From Colocasia esculenta (taxonomy: Eukaryota > Streptophyta > Magnoliopsida > Alismatales > Araceae), in contig CM024755.1 in assembly GCA_014218235.1 (NCBI GenBank), positions 38,212,713-38,276,712 of the forward strand: a stretch of 64,000 nucleotides of DNA, given 5' to 3'. The stretch's first letter is position 1; every line of letters begins with the position of its first letter. Below, piece by piece: positions 9,088 through 20,377 of this stretch. The position numbers were made by a program, and so were the translations under genes. The notes beneath the pieces were generated by a model. That model was not told the DNA's origin. It did not search any database and saw nothing but the letters and a program-made list of their open reading frames with translations.

Positions 9088-11226
9088 CTAAAATGGTGTA
9101 GGAGAAGAAATTGGTCTAGATTGAGGCTTCTTGAATGTTTGAGGAGCAGGAGGTGCTGTAGGAGCTGAGGGTGGAGTTGGAGGAATAGGTGTGTGAGAGG
9201 GAGAAGAGGGAGCTGGGGGCTTGGGTGCCAAGAACTCTTCTGCCTCTATCTGCACAGACTCACTCTCCAATGGCCCTGATGGCCCTGACCCTTGCTCAGA
9301 TGGCCCTATTGGCCCTTCAACCTGATCAGCTGGCCATGTTGGCCCTACCTCTTTTGGTGCTGCTGCTGCTTCTGGTGCTGCTACTGCTTCTGGTGCTGCT
9401 GCTGCTTCTGGTGCTGCTGCTGCTTCTGGAGGAGGAGGAGCTTGAACTCCAACTGCCTTGATAATATCCGAGAGCATGCCTTTCATGCTACTCATCTCCT
9501 TATTAAACCATTTCATAGCATTTCTGATTTGACCTAACTCTTTGTTGGCTGAAGCTTGGCTCAAAAATATAGAGTTTACATCTGACTGGAGAGTACATAA
9601 GAGCTCACCTTGCACATTCAGCCTTTCAATTACTGGCTTCAAATTTATGACAATTTTCTGCTTGACCTGCCTCTCAAAAGGTGAATCAGCCAGGAGAGGA
9701 ACTTCAGAGGCAACTTCTTTTCCTTTCTTCTTGCCTTCTTTTGCTGGAGGAGGTTGATCATCATCTGAGCTTGAAGAGCTTGCAATCTCTCCTTCTCTGT
9801 CATCCAAATTTTGAGAATCTCTATGCCTTTCCTCCTGACCATCAACAATTGGAGTTGTTTCTGCTGAACCTTCTTTTGATAGCTCCCCCTCAATAGGAGC
9901 ATCTTCTTCATTTGATACTTGCTCCCCCTGAATGGGAGCATCTTCCATCACAGAGTCACCTTGAGCAGCTGGGTGCTCTACCTCTACTTGAACATCTTCC
10001 ATTGGTTCATCAATGTGGCCTGATGCCACAGCCTCTTCTGCAACTCTGCCACTGGTTTCTGGAGCACTAGAGGTGAAAGGAATTGAATCAATAATGTCTG
10101 AAAGAATAGACGCAACCACAGTTGAGGGTAGTGGGTCCTCAACTGAAATAATATCCTCTAGGAGAATATCCTCAATTCTCCTTTCTACAAAATTTACAAC
10201 TAATTCTTCTGGAAATTCTGAAGCTGGTGCTGATACTCTTTCTTCTTCCACTGCAATTTCAGACTGAACTTCTGCTAAAGAGGGGCCTGATGATTCTGCT
10301 ACTCCAACTACTGGCACTGAAACTGACACCACTGGCAATTCTAGAATCATATCCGCTGATCCCATCTCCTGATGAACAACTGAGGTGTCGTCGATGATGG
10401 CTTCGCCTTCAGCAACTGAAGCCTTGGACCAGACACCATTTACTACAGTGAAGCCACTCTTCTTTAGGTTCCTGGACCTGATTGCTTGGCCCATTTTCTC
10501 TACAACTGCCCCAGAAAGATCAACACCGAAGTGTTTGAAGATCTTGGTAAGTAGGTGGGCATATGGCAGGGACACATTTAACTTACTCTTGGTGTCCCAA
10601 ATCTGATCTCTGGCAAATTTCATTCTTTCCATCATCACTGCGGCCATATTTATCTCCTTATTTTGAATGGCCCAGTACATCATGTCTGAGTTGGCCTTTG
10701 TGCAAGAAGAAAATGTTGCACTTCTGGGAACTAAGATTTGACAGACAATAAAATGAAGGAGGCGGTTGAATGCAGATAGTTGATTTATATCAAGCTTGCC
10801 GTCCCTTAGCTTGAAGCCCAGCCCTACATGTCCCAAACCTTTCACTTGGGCGTCCACCGTGTGAACCCCACTAAATCCGGAAGTCTTCACATCAAACAAC
10901 ATCTTCAGCAACTCAGGGTCTATTCTAATCATGGTTCCCTTCACTGAAGAAACTAGGGACCCATCTTCCTCTATTCTCATACACACGAAAAAAGCTTTTA
11001 CCAAGTCCGGATAACTGACCTCTCAAAAGGTGGTAACTCCTGTCCACTGCATCTGATTAATCAAATCTACCACACTGCTCATTCCATTTTTCTTCAGATT
11101 AGCAACATCGACTTCTTTATTCCCACAGAGCTTCGTCTTTACAAAGGTAAACCTCTCTTGCTGCTCAGGAGTGAGAAACTCGGCGCTGTAGCCACCCAAA
11201 CTGTCGGCAATGACTTGTGCGGCCAT
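9088..11226 (-). pseudogene. Copia-1 env-like ORF (putative plant transposon protein family), one internal TGA
   Basis: The start MAAQVIADSL lies at 11226. One in-frame TGA (11023-11025, probably CGA to TGA) splits it, and the frame then runs to the TAG at 9088, 712 codons in all. The first 270 residues resemble the conserved domain found downstream of pol in Sireviruses (RIDPELLKMLFDV, NRLLHFIVCQILVPRS, SLPYAHLLTKIFKHFGV), recalled as Pfam PF20167. The second half is acidic and low complexity, ending in a Pro/Ala/Ser-rich tail. 'Env-like' describes position only: I see no signal peptide, fusion peptide or strong membrane helix. After the TAG the same frame stays open as a Pro/Ser-rich stretch to about 8880, so the original product may have been longer. 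Confidence 0.8.
9352..9423. repeat. 18-bp coding repeat (PEAAAA) in env-like ORF
   Basis: Four 18-bp units of tt-x-tggtgctgctgctgc form. On the minus strand each encodes six residues of the type PEAAAA. The repeat length keeps the frame, so copy number can vary without disrupting the protein. Confidence 0.85.
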
Positions 11227-11620
11227 GGATTCAGGTGGGAAAGTCTCTGGAGGGTTGAAATGGAAGGAGAAGAGAAGGAATCCTCAAGAAATTTTGCGGG
11301 AAGGAGGAGGAAGGTTTAAACTTGCAGAAGGTTGAGATATGAGTTGTTAGGGCATCGGCTCATGCGACAGGGTGAAAAGGGGAAAAGGTAGACGATGAGA
11401 TACGAATCATTCTGTCATTTATTTTATGAATAAATTAATGCATTGTGGAAAGTGAGGCACCAAAGGGCGGCAGAAGAAGACAAGAGAGTTTGACTATTCA
11501 AACCGACTTCAATGAGAGAGCGGTTACAAAGGATAATTTGAATCTCTTTTGCTTAAAGCCATGGAGGGAAAAATTACTTAATTCTGAAATTTAATGTGCT
11601 AGTTGTAAACAAAAACTTTT

Positions 11621-13514
11621 TCACAAATTGCACATGCCTAATTCCCTTCTAAGAGATGTAAATCTCTCCTCGGGTAAGGCTTTTGTGAAAATGTCTGCTA
11701 ACTGACCATTTGTATCAATAAAAGATATTTCAATATTACCATTTGCTACATGATCATGATTAAAATGATATCTAACCTCAATATGCTTGGTCCTTGAAAG
11801 TTGAACTGGATTCTTGGTGAGATTTATGGCACTGGTGTTGTCGCACAACAGTGGGATGGATTTGATGTTTAATCCGAAATCTTCAAGTTGTTGCTTTATC
11901 CATAAGAGTTGTGTACAACAATTTCCAGCAGCTACGTACTCAGCCTTAGCAGTAGATAGTGCTACTGAATTTTGTTTCTTTGAAGACCAAGATATTAAAC
12001 ATCCTGCAAGAAATTGACAACCACCACTGGTGCTTTTTCTATCTAATTTGCATCCAGCATAGTCAGCATCAGAGTAACCTACTAAGTTAATTTCACAATG
12101 TTTTGGATACCATAGACCTAAGTCATGAGATCTTGCTAAATATCTAAATATTCTTTTCACAGAAATTAAATGTGATTCTTTAGGATCTGCCTGATACCTA
12201 GCACACATGCATACACTAAATAAAATATCAGGTCTACTAGCTGTTAAATAAAGGAGTGAACCTATCATACCTCTGTAGATCTTTTGATCTACTTTCTTAC
12301 CATCTTTGTCACTGTCCATCCTTGTTGATGTGCTCATCGGTGTTGACAGTGGCTTGGTATTTTCGAATCCAAATTTCTTCAAGAGTTTTTTTGTGTACTT
12401 TACTTGACAGATGTGAGTTCCTTCCTTTCCTTGTTTGATTTGTAGTCCAAGGAAGTAGTTAAGTTCTCCCATCATGCTCATTTCGAATTCTCCCTGCATC
12501 AACTTTTCAAAGTACTTGCAAAGGGATTCATCAGTAGACCCAAAGATAATATCATCTACATAAATTTGAACTAGTAGAATGTATTTGACCTTTGACTTTA
12601 TGAAAAGAGTACTATCTACTTGAACTCTACTGAAACCATGGTTTAAAAGAAAAGAACTACAAAACCCGGGGGTTGTTCCACATAAACTTCCTCTTTTATA
12701 AAATCATTTAAAAATGCGGATTTAACATCCATTTGAAATAATGTTAAATCTAAAGCTGATGCATATGCTAGTAATATTCTAATAGCCTCAAGTCTAGCTA
12801 CAGGTGCATAGGTTTCATCGAAATCTATGCCTTCCTCTTGAGAATAGCCTTGAGCTACCAATCTGGCCTTGTTTCTTAATATTACATCAGTTTCATCCAA
12901 TTTATTTCTGAACACCCATTTGGTGCCAATGACTGGATGATCTGATGGTCTAGGAACAAGTGATCATACTTGGTTTCTCTTGAATTGATTCAATTCATCT
13001 TGCATGGCTATTGTCCAAGATTCATCAGTAAGAGCTTCATTGACTGTCCTAGGCTCTATTTGAGATACAAAAGCTAAGTAATCACAAGGGATAACATTAC
13101 CTCTTGTTCTTACCCCTACGGATGGATCACCAATAATGTTCTCAAGTGGGTGATCTTTCTTGTATCTCCACTCCTTTGGAAGATTTTCATGAATAACTTC
13201 TTCTTGTTGCAATTCTTCCAGAGGTGGATCATCCTTGTCCTCAATTGATGTATCCTTTAGTTTCTTGGACAGTTCATCTGCATCATCATTGTCACTATCT
13301 ACTTCCTTTCCCAATGAAGGGTTAGTTTCATCAAAGATAATGTGTACAGACTGTTCAATCAGTAAAGTGCGTTTATTGAATACTCTATAGCCTTTGGGTT
13401 TAGAAGAGTACCCCATAAAGATGCCTTCATCTGATTTGGCATCCAACTTACCAATGTCTCTTTTTCCATGTTGTGAATGAAGCAAGGACATCCAAAGGTC
13501 CTGAAGTAAAAACA
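11621..13514 (-). pseudogene. Copia-1 pol remnant: end of integrase, reverse transcriptase, RNase H
   Basis: Begins inside the integrase C-terminal region (FGCPCFIHN-like, 13500), then EGIFMGYS and the RT block (ARLVAQGYSQEEGIDFDETYAP, QMDVKSAFLN). The YVDD active-site motif is at about 12560, and RNase H shows SDADYAG, LSTAKAEY and LCDNTSA before the natural stop at 11621. Damage: a frameshift near 13470, a TGA near 12965 where Trp is usual, and a deletion with frame change near 12655. The last removes about 40 residues, including the ALYGLKQAPRAWY block that Sirevirus B retains. The final 293 residues (12502-11621) are open. Protease and the integrase catalytic core are absent; compared with B about 1.1 kb has gone between gag and this point. 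Confidence 0.88.
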
Positions 13515-15287
13515 TCAAGTTTTAGGTACCCAAATTCTTTTGGGTCCTGATGGGTTAGTATCATTTATTTTGCCTTTTATTATCCATTTCTTATGTCTTG
13601 TTGGGCATGTCGTTATGATATGTCCTAACTTGTTGCAGTGACTACAGTAGGATAATTTGGTTACCTTTTCTATATATCTGAAATCAGCTTTGTATGTTGT
13701 ATCTTATTCAGGTACAAATTTTGGTGTTGGATATGTTTTAGGATAAATTATAGTTTCTTCATTATCTGGGGGTGTGTATCCTAATCCATTTTTCTTCTTA
13801 CCTGATCGTTTAGCACCTTTTAATATGAGGAAGTTTTTACCATTAGTGAATTTTTCTAATGTGCTAGATAACTGTATATTTTCTTTTGTTAGTGTTTTGA
13901 TTTCAGTTTTCAGTTCATCTGAACTTACTTGTTTCTCTAATTTAGTTATTTGTTCATTCTTAGCCTTTAGGTCTTCACATAACAGTTCATTTCTTCTTTT
14001 AAGTTCAGTTATTTGACTTTCTAATTGTTCATTTTCTGATTTTAGATCTGAGTTTGTATTTTCTATACAGACTATGTTTTTCTTGCTTACTTTTAATAAT
14101 TTGGTTACTTCTTTATATTTTTCATATAGTTTGTTGAAAGCCTCTTCTAAACTATCAGAATCTGAATCATTACATGAATCGAAGGAGGAGTCAGAGGTTA
14201 CCTTTTCATCAACATTTGCCATGAAGGCCAAGTTGGCTTCTTCTTCATCGCTACATGAGCTTGACTCACTGTCTGAGTCGCTACTGTTTTCCCATGCTGC
14301 TGCCATCGCCTTCTTCTTGTGCCTTCTGAACTTCTTGGAGCTATCCTTCTTCCTGAACTCCAGCTTCTTTAATCTTGGACACTCAGTTTTAATGTGTCCT
14401 GGCTTCTTACATTCATAGCAGATGGGTTCTCCTTTCTTTATTTCTTCTCCATCTGGCTTCTTGAATTCTTTGTTCCTTTTGAAGTGCCTTCTACCAGATT
14501 GAAACTTTTTCTTTTTGGCCAAGATCCATTGCAATCTCCTAGAGAGCATTGCTTCTTCATTTTCACTGACCTCATCGCTTTCACTTTCATTTGAGCTGGC
14601 TTCTAGTGAATCTTCTTCTGCTTTCAAAGCATTGGAGTGCTTCTTTCTGCTAGATGACTCTCCTAGCCTTTCCATGTTGATCTCATGGGCCATGAGGGAC
14701 CCAATGAGCTTCTCTACTGACATTCTCTTCAGGTCATTAGCTTCTTCTATAGCTGTGACCTTTGGTGTCCACGAGGATGGCAAGGATCTAAGAATTTTCC
14801 TTACCATATCTGCAATCTCATAAGTCTTCCCTAGACTGGCTAAACCATTGGTGATATCGGTGAATCGACTGAACATTTGAGTGATTGACTCACCTGACTG
14901 CATCTGAAATCTTTCATACTGAGTGACAAGAATGTCGATTCTTGTCTCTTTTACCTTGTCTGTGCCTTCATATGTGATCCTGAGCTTTTCCCACATTTCC
15001 ATTGAGGATTTGCAGGCTGAAACTCTGTTGCATTCCTTCTTACTTAGAGCACAGCATAGGATGCTCTTTGCTTTGCAATTCAGGGAAATCTTTTTCCTGT
15101 CATCATATGTCCATTATGCTTTCTCATTTGTGACTACCAGATCACCTTCTTCCATTATGGACCAAATTTGATAGTCGTGGCCTTGTAGAAATTATTCCAT
15201 TCTGGTCTTCCAATAAGGATAATCTTCACCATCGAAGAGAGGGGGTCGGTTGACAGACTGACCTTCAAAGTTACCTTGGGCCGCCAT
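13515..15287 (-). pseudogene. Copia-1 gag with two CCHC knuckles
   Basis: ATG at 15287 (MAAQGNFEGQSV), the same start as TR-GAG-1 gag. An FDGEDYPYWKTRM N-terminus leads into a UBN2-type capsid region (YEGTDKVKETRIDIL, GSLMAHEINMERL). Then come an acidic stretch, a first knuckle CYECKKPGHIKTEC, a long coiled coil and a second knuckle CSHCNKLGHIITTC after 13704. It ends at a TGA (13515-13517). Three TAA stops break it, near 15195, near 15118 and at 13704-13706. Gag forms the particle and binds RNA. The intact protein would be about 590 residues, as in TR-GAG-1. Confidence 0.87.
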
Positions 15288-15338
15288 GGATCTTTACTCT
15301 TCAGATCGTTGGATCCTTTTTCTTTGTCGAAGAGACTC

Positions 15339-15350
15339 GCTCTGATACCA
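15339..15350 (-). other. Primer binding site of Copia-1 (initiator Met tRNA)
   Basis: The minus strand is TGGTATCAGAGC, complementary to the 3' end of plant initiator Met tRNA, two bases from the LTR end. Confidence 0.93.
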
Positions 15351-15352
15351 CT

Positions 15353-17690
15353 TGTTGCCCAGTTGACGAGCCCAGAGGGGGGGGTGAATGGGTCTTTAAA
15401 AATTAATCTAGAAGATACCTGTAACTAAAACATTCACACAAACGTTCTTCGAAGTAGGTTAGTGACAGTTAGTTTAAATAACAAACACACAAAGAAGACA
15501 ATCACACAACACAAGGTTTATCCTAGTTCGGACCTCCTTTCCTTAGGAGTCCTGCGTCCAGTCCCTGAGCAACAACTCAGGATTTCACTAACTAGGGTAT
15601 AGTCCCCCTAAGGACGCTACAACACCCAGCTCAGCTGCTCTTCCTTCACACCCGAACGGAACAACACCCTGGATACCACACCAGGTCTTCCTTCACAACC
15701 AAAGGGAACAACACCCTGGATACCACACCAGGTCTTCCTTCAAAACCAAAGGGAACAACACCCTGGATACCACACCAGGTCTTCCTTCACAACCGAAGGG
15801 AATAACACCCTGGATACCACCAGGTCTTCCTTCACAACCGAAGGGAATAACACCCTGGATACCACCAGGTCTTCCTTCACACCCGAAGGGAACAACACAA
15901 AGAGAGTGAATGAAATTCAAGCCCCTAGATCAAGCTTTTGACAAGCAAGGATCTGAAGCAACTAGAACTGAGAGGAAGAGATTTAAGCTAAGCACTCTCT
16001 CAGAACTACACAGGCTCTCTCAAGATTTTCACAAACTAGTGGAGAGCAAAAGAGCAAAAGCTAAGCAGAATGAAGTTCTTGGCTCTGGACTTTCTTCAGA
16101 AGAATTTGAATGCTTGAATACACGATCTTTTTTCTTTCTTCTGTTCTTCTGACTTGAATTTATATCTTCAATTTGAAATGTAGACGTTGAAGTGTCTGTT
16201 GTCTCTCTTTTGAGTAGTCGTTAGACTGAATGACATCTGGAGTCTTGGAAGCTTCCAGTCAACAGTCTTTTGATCACTTGAGCACGCAAAGAGATGAGAT
16301 CTTCAGAAATATCCATTGGCTTCTATTTTGTTTAACGTTGTACCATGAAGCTAGTTCAGAGGTCTGCACAAATGTCAATCTCAAATAGCAGACAGCTAAG
16401 CTGTCTCTGATGTCAGTCAACGTCAGTAGCAATAGACATGAAAATAGTAATGCAAAATAGCTTAAGTCTAAAGGACGTAATCAAAGTAGGCACGATATGG
16501 TCTGCATGCATGCAGAGATACGTTCAGATCTCATAAATGCAAAAGCGTCAGAGAGATGTCTACGTGGACTTTGACTAGTCAACGCTTTTAAGATGAATAA
16601 GATATCAAGATATGAAATCGATGACTATATGACTTATGAAATCGTTATGAGTCATAGCAAATCGTTATGTGACAGAAGATATATCATGAACACTTAATGA
16701 ATCGTTGCACAAAGCAAATCGTTGTGTTTCTGAAGAAGTCGATGTGAAATACTTAACAAATCATTATACAAAGCAAGTCGTTGTGAATTCTAAAGAAATC
16801 GTTATGAATACTTATCAAGTCGTTATGAACTCTAAAGAAATCGTTATGGTAACTTATGAAGTCGTTACAATAAGCAAGTCGTTGCGAGTTCTAAAGAAGT
16901 CGTTACGGTAACTTATGAAATCGTTGCAACAAGCAAGTCGTTGCGAGTTCTAAAGAAATCGTTACGGTAACTTATGAAATCGTTACAGCAAGCAAGTCGT
17001 TGCGCTTGCTAAAGAAATCGTTGCGATAACTTATAGAGTCGTTATGACAGGCAAGTCGTTACGAGTTTCTAAAGAAATCGTTACGGTAACTTATAGAGTC
17101 GTTGTGACGAGCAAGTCGTTATGGGCTCTAAAGAAATCGTTGCGATAACTTATAGAGTCGTTGCGACAGGCAAGTCGTTACGAGCTTTAAAGAAATTGTT
17201 ACGGTAACTTATAGAGTCGTTGTGATGAGCAAGTCGTTACGGGCTCTAAAGAAATCGTTACGGTAACTTATAGAGTCGTTGTGACATCGACTTGTTTGAA
17301 ACAACATGACTTTTCAGTCTCATAAGGAAATCGTTGCGATCACTTATAGAATCGTTACGGCATCGATTTGTTTGAAACAACATGACTTTTCAGCCAGAAA
17401 GGAAATCGTTATGATAATTCTATTAAAATCGATATGCTTATAAAGAAATCGTTATGGCCTTCAATAGAAGTCGATGTGGACTTAGAGAAATACCATGTTG
17501 AAAAGATTAAAGCTTCAGAGAAGTAATGCATACCTTTATTGGCTTGTTTGACCTTGGTATTTTTCATGTACTTAAGACTTATGAAATTTTCATTAGATAT
17601 AATTGATAAACTTTTGTTTGGTTTTGTTAATCATCAAATATATATATATATGTAATTAATTAAAATTACATGGGGACAGACTGGTCATCA
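15353..17690 (-). repeat. Copia-1 5' LTR
   Basis: 2338 bp, paired with 4926-7262, including both minisatellites. It is followed by ttgta (17691-17695), matching 4921-4925. Numerous single-base differences from the other LTR are visible. Confidence 0.95.
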
Positions 17691-18818
17691 TTGTAGTGCT
17701 ATCTTCAGGTGTTCTTCATGCTCTTCCTTGGTCTTGGAGTAAATGAGGATATCATTAATGAAGACGACCACGAACTTGTCAAGGTATGGCCGATATATGT
17801 TGTTCATGAGTTGCATAAAGGCTGCAGGAGCATTGGTTAGACCAAAAGGCATAACGATGAATTCATAATGTCCATACCTGCTCCTGAAGACCGTTTTGAA
17901 AATATCATCATCCTTGATCCTCATTTGGTGATAGCCAGATCGAAGGTCGATCTTGGAGAAATATTGCGCTCCAGATATTTGGTCGAATAGTTCATTGACC
18001 CTAGGCAATGGGTATTTGTTCTTGATGGTGAGATGATTGAGTTGACGATAGTCGATGCACAACCTCATCGATACATCCTTCTTCTTGATGAACAACACAG
18101 GCGCTCCCCATGGGGAAGTACTTGGTCTGATGAACCCCTTTTCTAATAGCTCCATCAGTTGCGTCTTCAACTCCTTTAGCTCGGCAGGTGACATCCGGTA
18201 CGGTTGACGCGATACTGGGGCTGCTCCAGGGATCAACTCTATGGTGAAGTTGACATCACGTTCCGGGGGAATCCCTGGTAGATCTTCCGGAAACACATCG
18301 GGGTAATCCTGAACTATGTGAATGTTTTCTATCTTAGCACCCTTCTTTTCCACAACTACGGCTGCTAGGAAAGCAATAAAACATTTCCTCATCATGTTGT
18401 GGGCTTTTATGGTGGAGACTAGAGACATCCATCTCTTATGTCTAATCCCAAAGAATGCCAATTTAGGAAAGTCATTAAAGGTAACCTTCCCTTTCTGACA
18501 GTCGACACTTGCCCCATATGCAGACAACCAGTCGGCTCCCAAAATTACATCATAACCTTCCATGGGCATACATACCAGGTCGGCTTTTAGGTTATGTTTT
18601 CTGATCATTACATCGGCAGAGGGAAAGTATTTGTTCAATTTCTCTTTTTCCCCTAGTGGCGTTGTGACAGAGAACTCACAACCCATGGATATAGGTTTAG
18701 CATTCACAGTATCAGCAAAGTTTTGAGATATAAATGAATGAGTGGCTCCAGAATCAAATAAAACAAATGCTGATAATGAGAAAATTTGAAGGGTACCTTC
18801 TACCACACCACCTTCCAT
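17691..18818 (-). pseudogene. Gypsy-1 protease and reverse transcriptase palm, split by Copia-1
   Basis: The aspartic protease motif FVLFDSGATHSFIS lies near residue 18. RT follows: ELLEKGFIRPSTSPWGAPV, RLCIDYRQLN, KIDLRSGYHQ and VMPFGLTNAPAAF. The active-site box reads FINDILIYS where gypsy elements, including Gypsy-2 here, have FIDDILIYS, so one of the two catalytic aspartates is Asn and the enzyme would be inactive. The protein continues at 4920 beyond Copia-1. A TAG just upstream (near 18857) separates it from gag. Confidence 0.9.
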
Positions 18819-19789
18819 AGCAGGTTCCTCATCATGCAGGGCTTGCAGTCGGCCCTATTTCTTAGGCGCATAAGGGCGCCTCTCATTCTCTTTCAATAGA
18901 GGGCACTCGGGGATGCAGTGCTCGCGACTTCCGCAATGCAGACACGCGCCGAATTTCCTCCAGCACTCGTCAGCGGTGTGACCTGGTTGTCATAATGGTT
19001 GCAGTTGCTCTTGGCTGGAGTGTTGGGTACAAAGACCTTCGGTTTCCTTTCTTGGCTGGATCCCTCCGTGATGTTGAAGGGACGCTTCTTGCCATTGTTA
19101 GGCTTAGCAGATGATTGACCCGAGGTCATTTCCTTTTTCACGAACTTCCCTTTTATACAGTCGGTGAAGTCCGTAGCATCTTCCAGTAGCTGAGCTTTCT
19201 TTACCATCTCAGCGTAGGTCTGGATGTCGAGAGGTGCCAGTTGGGTGATGTATTATGGCTTAAGGCCGTTGAGGAAGTGCTTAGCCTTCATTCTTTCAGT
19301 AGCTACCAGGTGTGCCGCATACCTTGCCAGCCTAGAGAATTGGGCCACGTATTCAGCCACAGTCAGGCTCTTCTATTTCAGAGCAGCGAATTCCGTAGCC
19401 TTCCTTTCTTGGACACGCTCAGAGAAGTACTTGGAGTTGAAAGCTTCTTTAAATTCGGTCCAGGTGAATTGACCATTCTCCCTAGTTGCTTCCACTGACT
19501 CCCACCAAGAACAGGCGTCTTTCTCCAGTTGAAAAGTGGCTAGCAGCAGCTTATCTCCTGTTGCGCATTGCATGACCCGAAAAATCCTTTCCGTTTCTTT
19601 CATCCAGTGTTCGGCTTCATCCGGATCCGTGGATCCACTGAACCTCGGCTGGTTCAGACTTCTGAAGTTACGATGCAGATCGCATGCACTGACACGATTA
19701 CCCCTGCCTTGGGTAGCTTGCATGATGGCATAAGTCAACTCTTGGATGGTTTGTTGCATGCCCCTCATTTGAGCACGTTCAGCAGTCAT
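18819..19789 (-). pseudogene. Gypsy-1 gag, frameshifted and with stops
   Basis: Starts MTAERAQMRG at 19789. The retrotransposon gag core (FSGSTDPDEAEHWMKETERIF, KDACSWWESV, KEAFNSKYFSERVQERKATEF) is well kept. Stops: TAG at 19370-19372 and TAA near 19255. The zinc knuckle near 18990 is split by a one-base frameshift: its first Cys and its GHTADEC half lie in different frames. A TAG near 18857 follows. The frame after the knuckle joins that of protease, as expected for one gag-pol reading frame. Confidence 0.86.
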
Positions 19790-19975
19790 CTTGATTGCTT
19801 AGTTCCTACAAAAGAATATTTATTGTCATGATATCGATGTGAGATTTAATTTGTGCGTGCGTGAGTCTATTTTAGCTAATTACCCTTGGCTCTAACCACC
19901 TCTCACATAGGTAGGATAATTGACTCTAATCGAGGTAGGTTAACCTAGATCATCCTATACTTAAGAATAACCTAG

Positions 19976-19987
19976 GCTCTAATACCA
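19976..19987 (-). other. Primer binding site of Gypsy-1
   Basis: The minus strand is TGGTATTAGAGC, a one-base variant of the Met-tRNA site, six bases from the LTR end. Gypsy-2 has the standard sequence with the same spacing. Confidence 0.85.
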
Positions 19988-19993
19988 CAAAAC

Positions 19994-20377
19994 TGTCACG
20001 CCCCGACGCGGAATATCGAAACGCGAGGCAGTTGCAAGTAAAGGGTATAGAGCAAACACTAGACATCAAACCATTTCGCAATGAATAATACTAAAGCAAA
20101 TTCATTTCATTAATACTTTTCAATGCCTAGTTACAACCACTAATATCAGAGCCAATCTATAGGGCCCAATTACATTGAAATAAAGCAAAAGAACTAAACT
20201 TCAAACCTAACTACTACAACGCTAAACATAGTAATAGGACGCTAGGGTACTCATAACATCACTCCAGGTCGTTCCCGTCCTCTTGAGTGTATGGTTCATC
20301 CTCGGTCTCACCTGAGAACACAACGACAAATAACACAGGGTGAGCGAACATCGCCCAGTAGGACTTAAATCTCAGGC
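19994..20377 (-). repeat. Gypsy-1 5' LTR, first segment (left of insertion F)
   Basis: Begins tgtcacgccccgacgcgg on the plus strand, the complement of the LTR 3' end (ggggcgtgaca). It is broken at 20377 by solo LTR F with the duplication caggc (20373-20377). With the second segment the LTR is about 3.0 kb. Confidence 0.92.

Larger units (their letters stand above)
4926..17690 (-). mobile_element. Copia-1: 12.8-kb Sirevirus (Ty1/copia) with env-like gene, internally deleted
   Basis: Complete insertion bounded by two LTRs of about 2.34 kb (TG...CA) and a 5-bp duplication, ttgta. Element order on the minus strand: 5' LTR (15353-17690), Met-tRNA primer site, gag (15287-13515), a pol lacking protease and most of integrase, RT-RNase H (to 11621), env-like ORF (11226-9088), unknown ORF (8890-7520), polypurine tracts, 3' LTR (4926-7262). 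A copia pol with an env-like gene behind it and long LTRs is the Sirevirus (SIRE/Maximus) layout. LTRs differ at many visible positions, so it is clearly older than TR-GAG-1. Confidence 0.93.

Noticed and set aside
13774..15171. Several plus-strand frames of 66-114 codons over Copia-1 gag
   Set aside because: Antisense shadows of the gag coiled-coil region, whose codon bias suppresses stops on the other strand.
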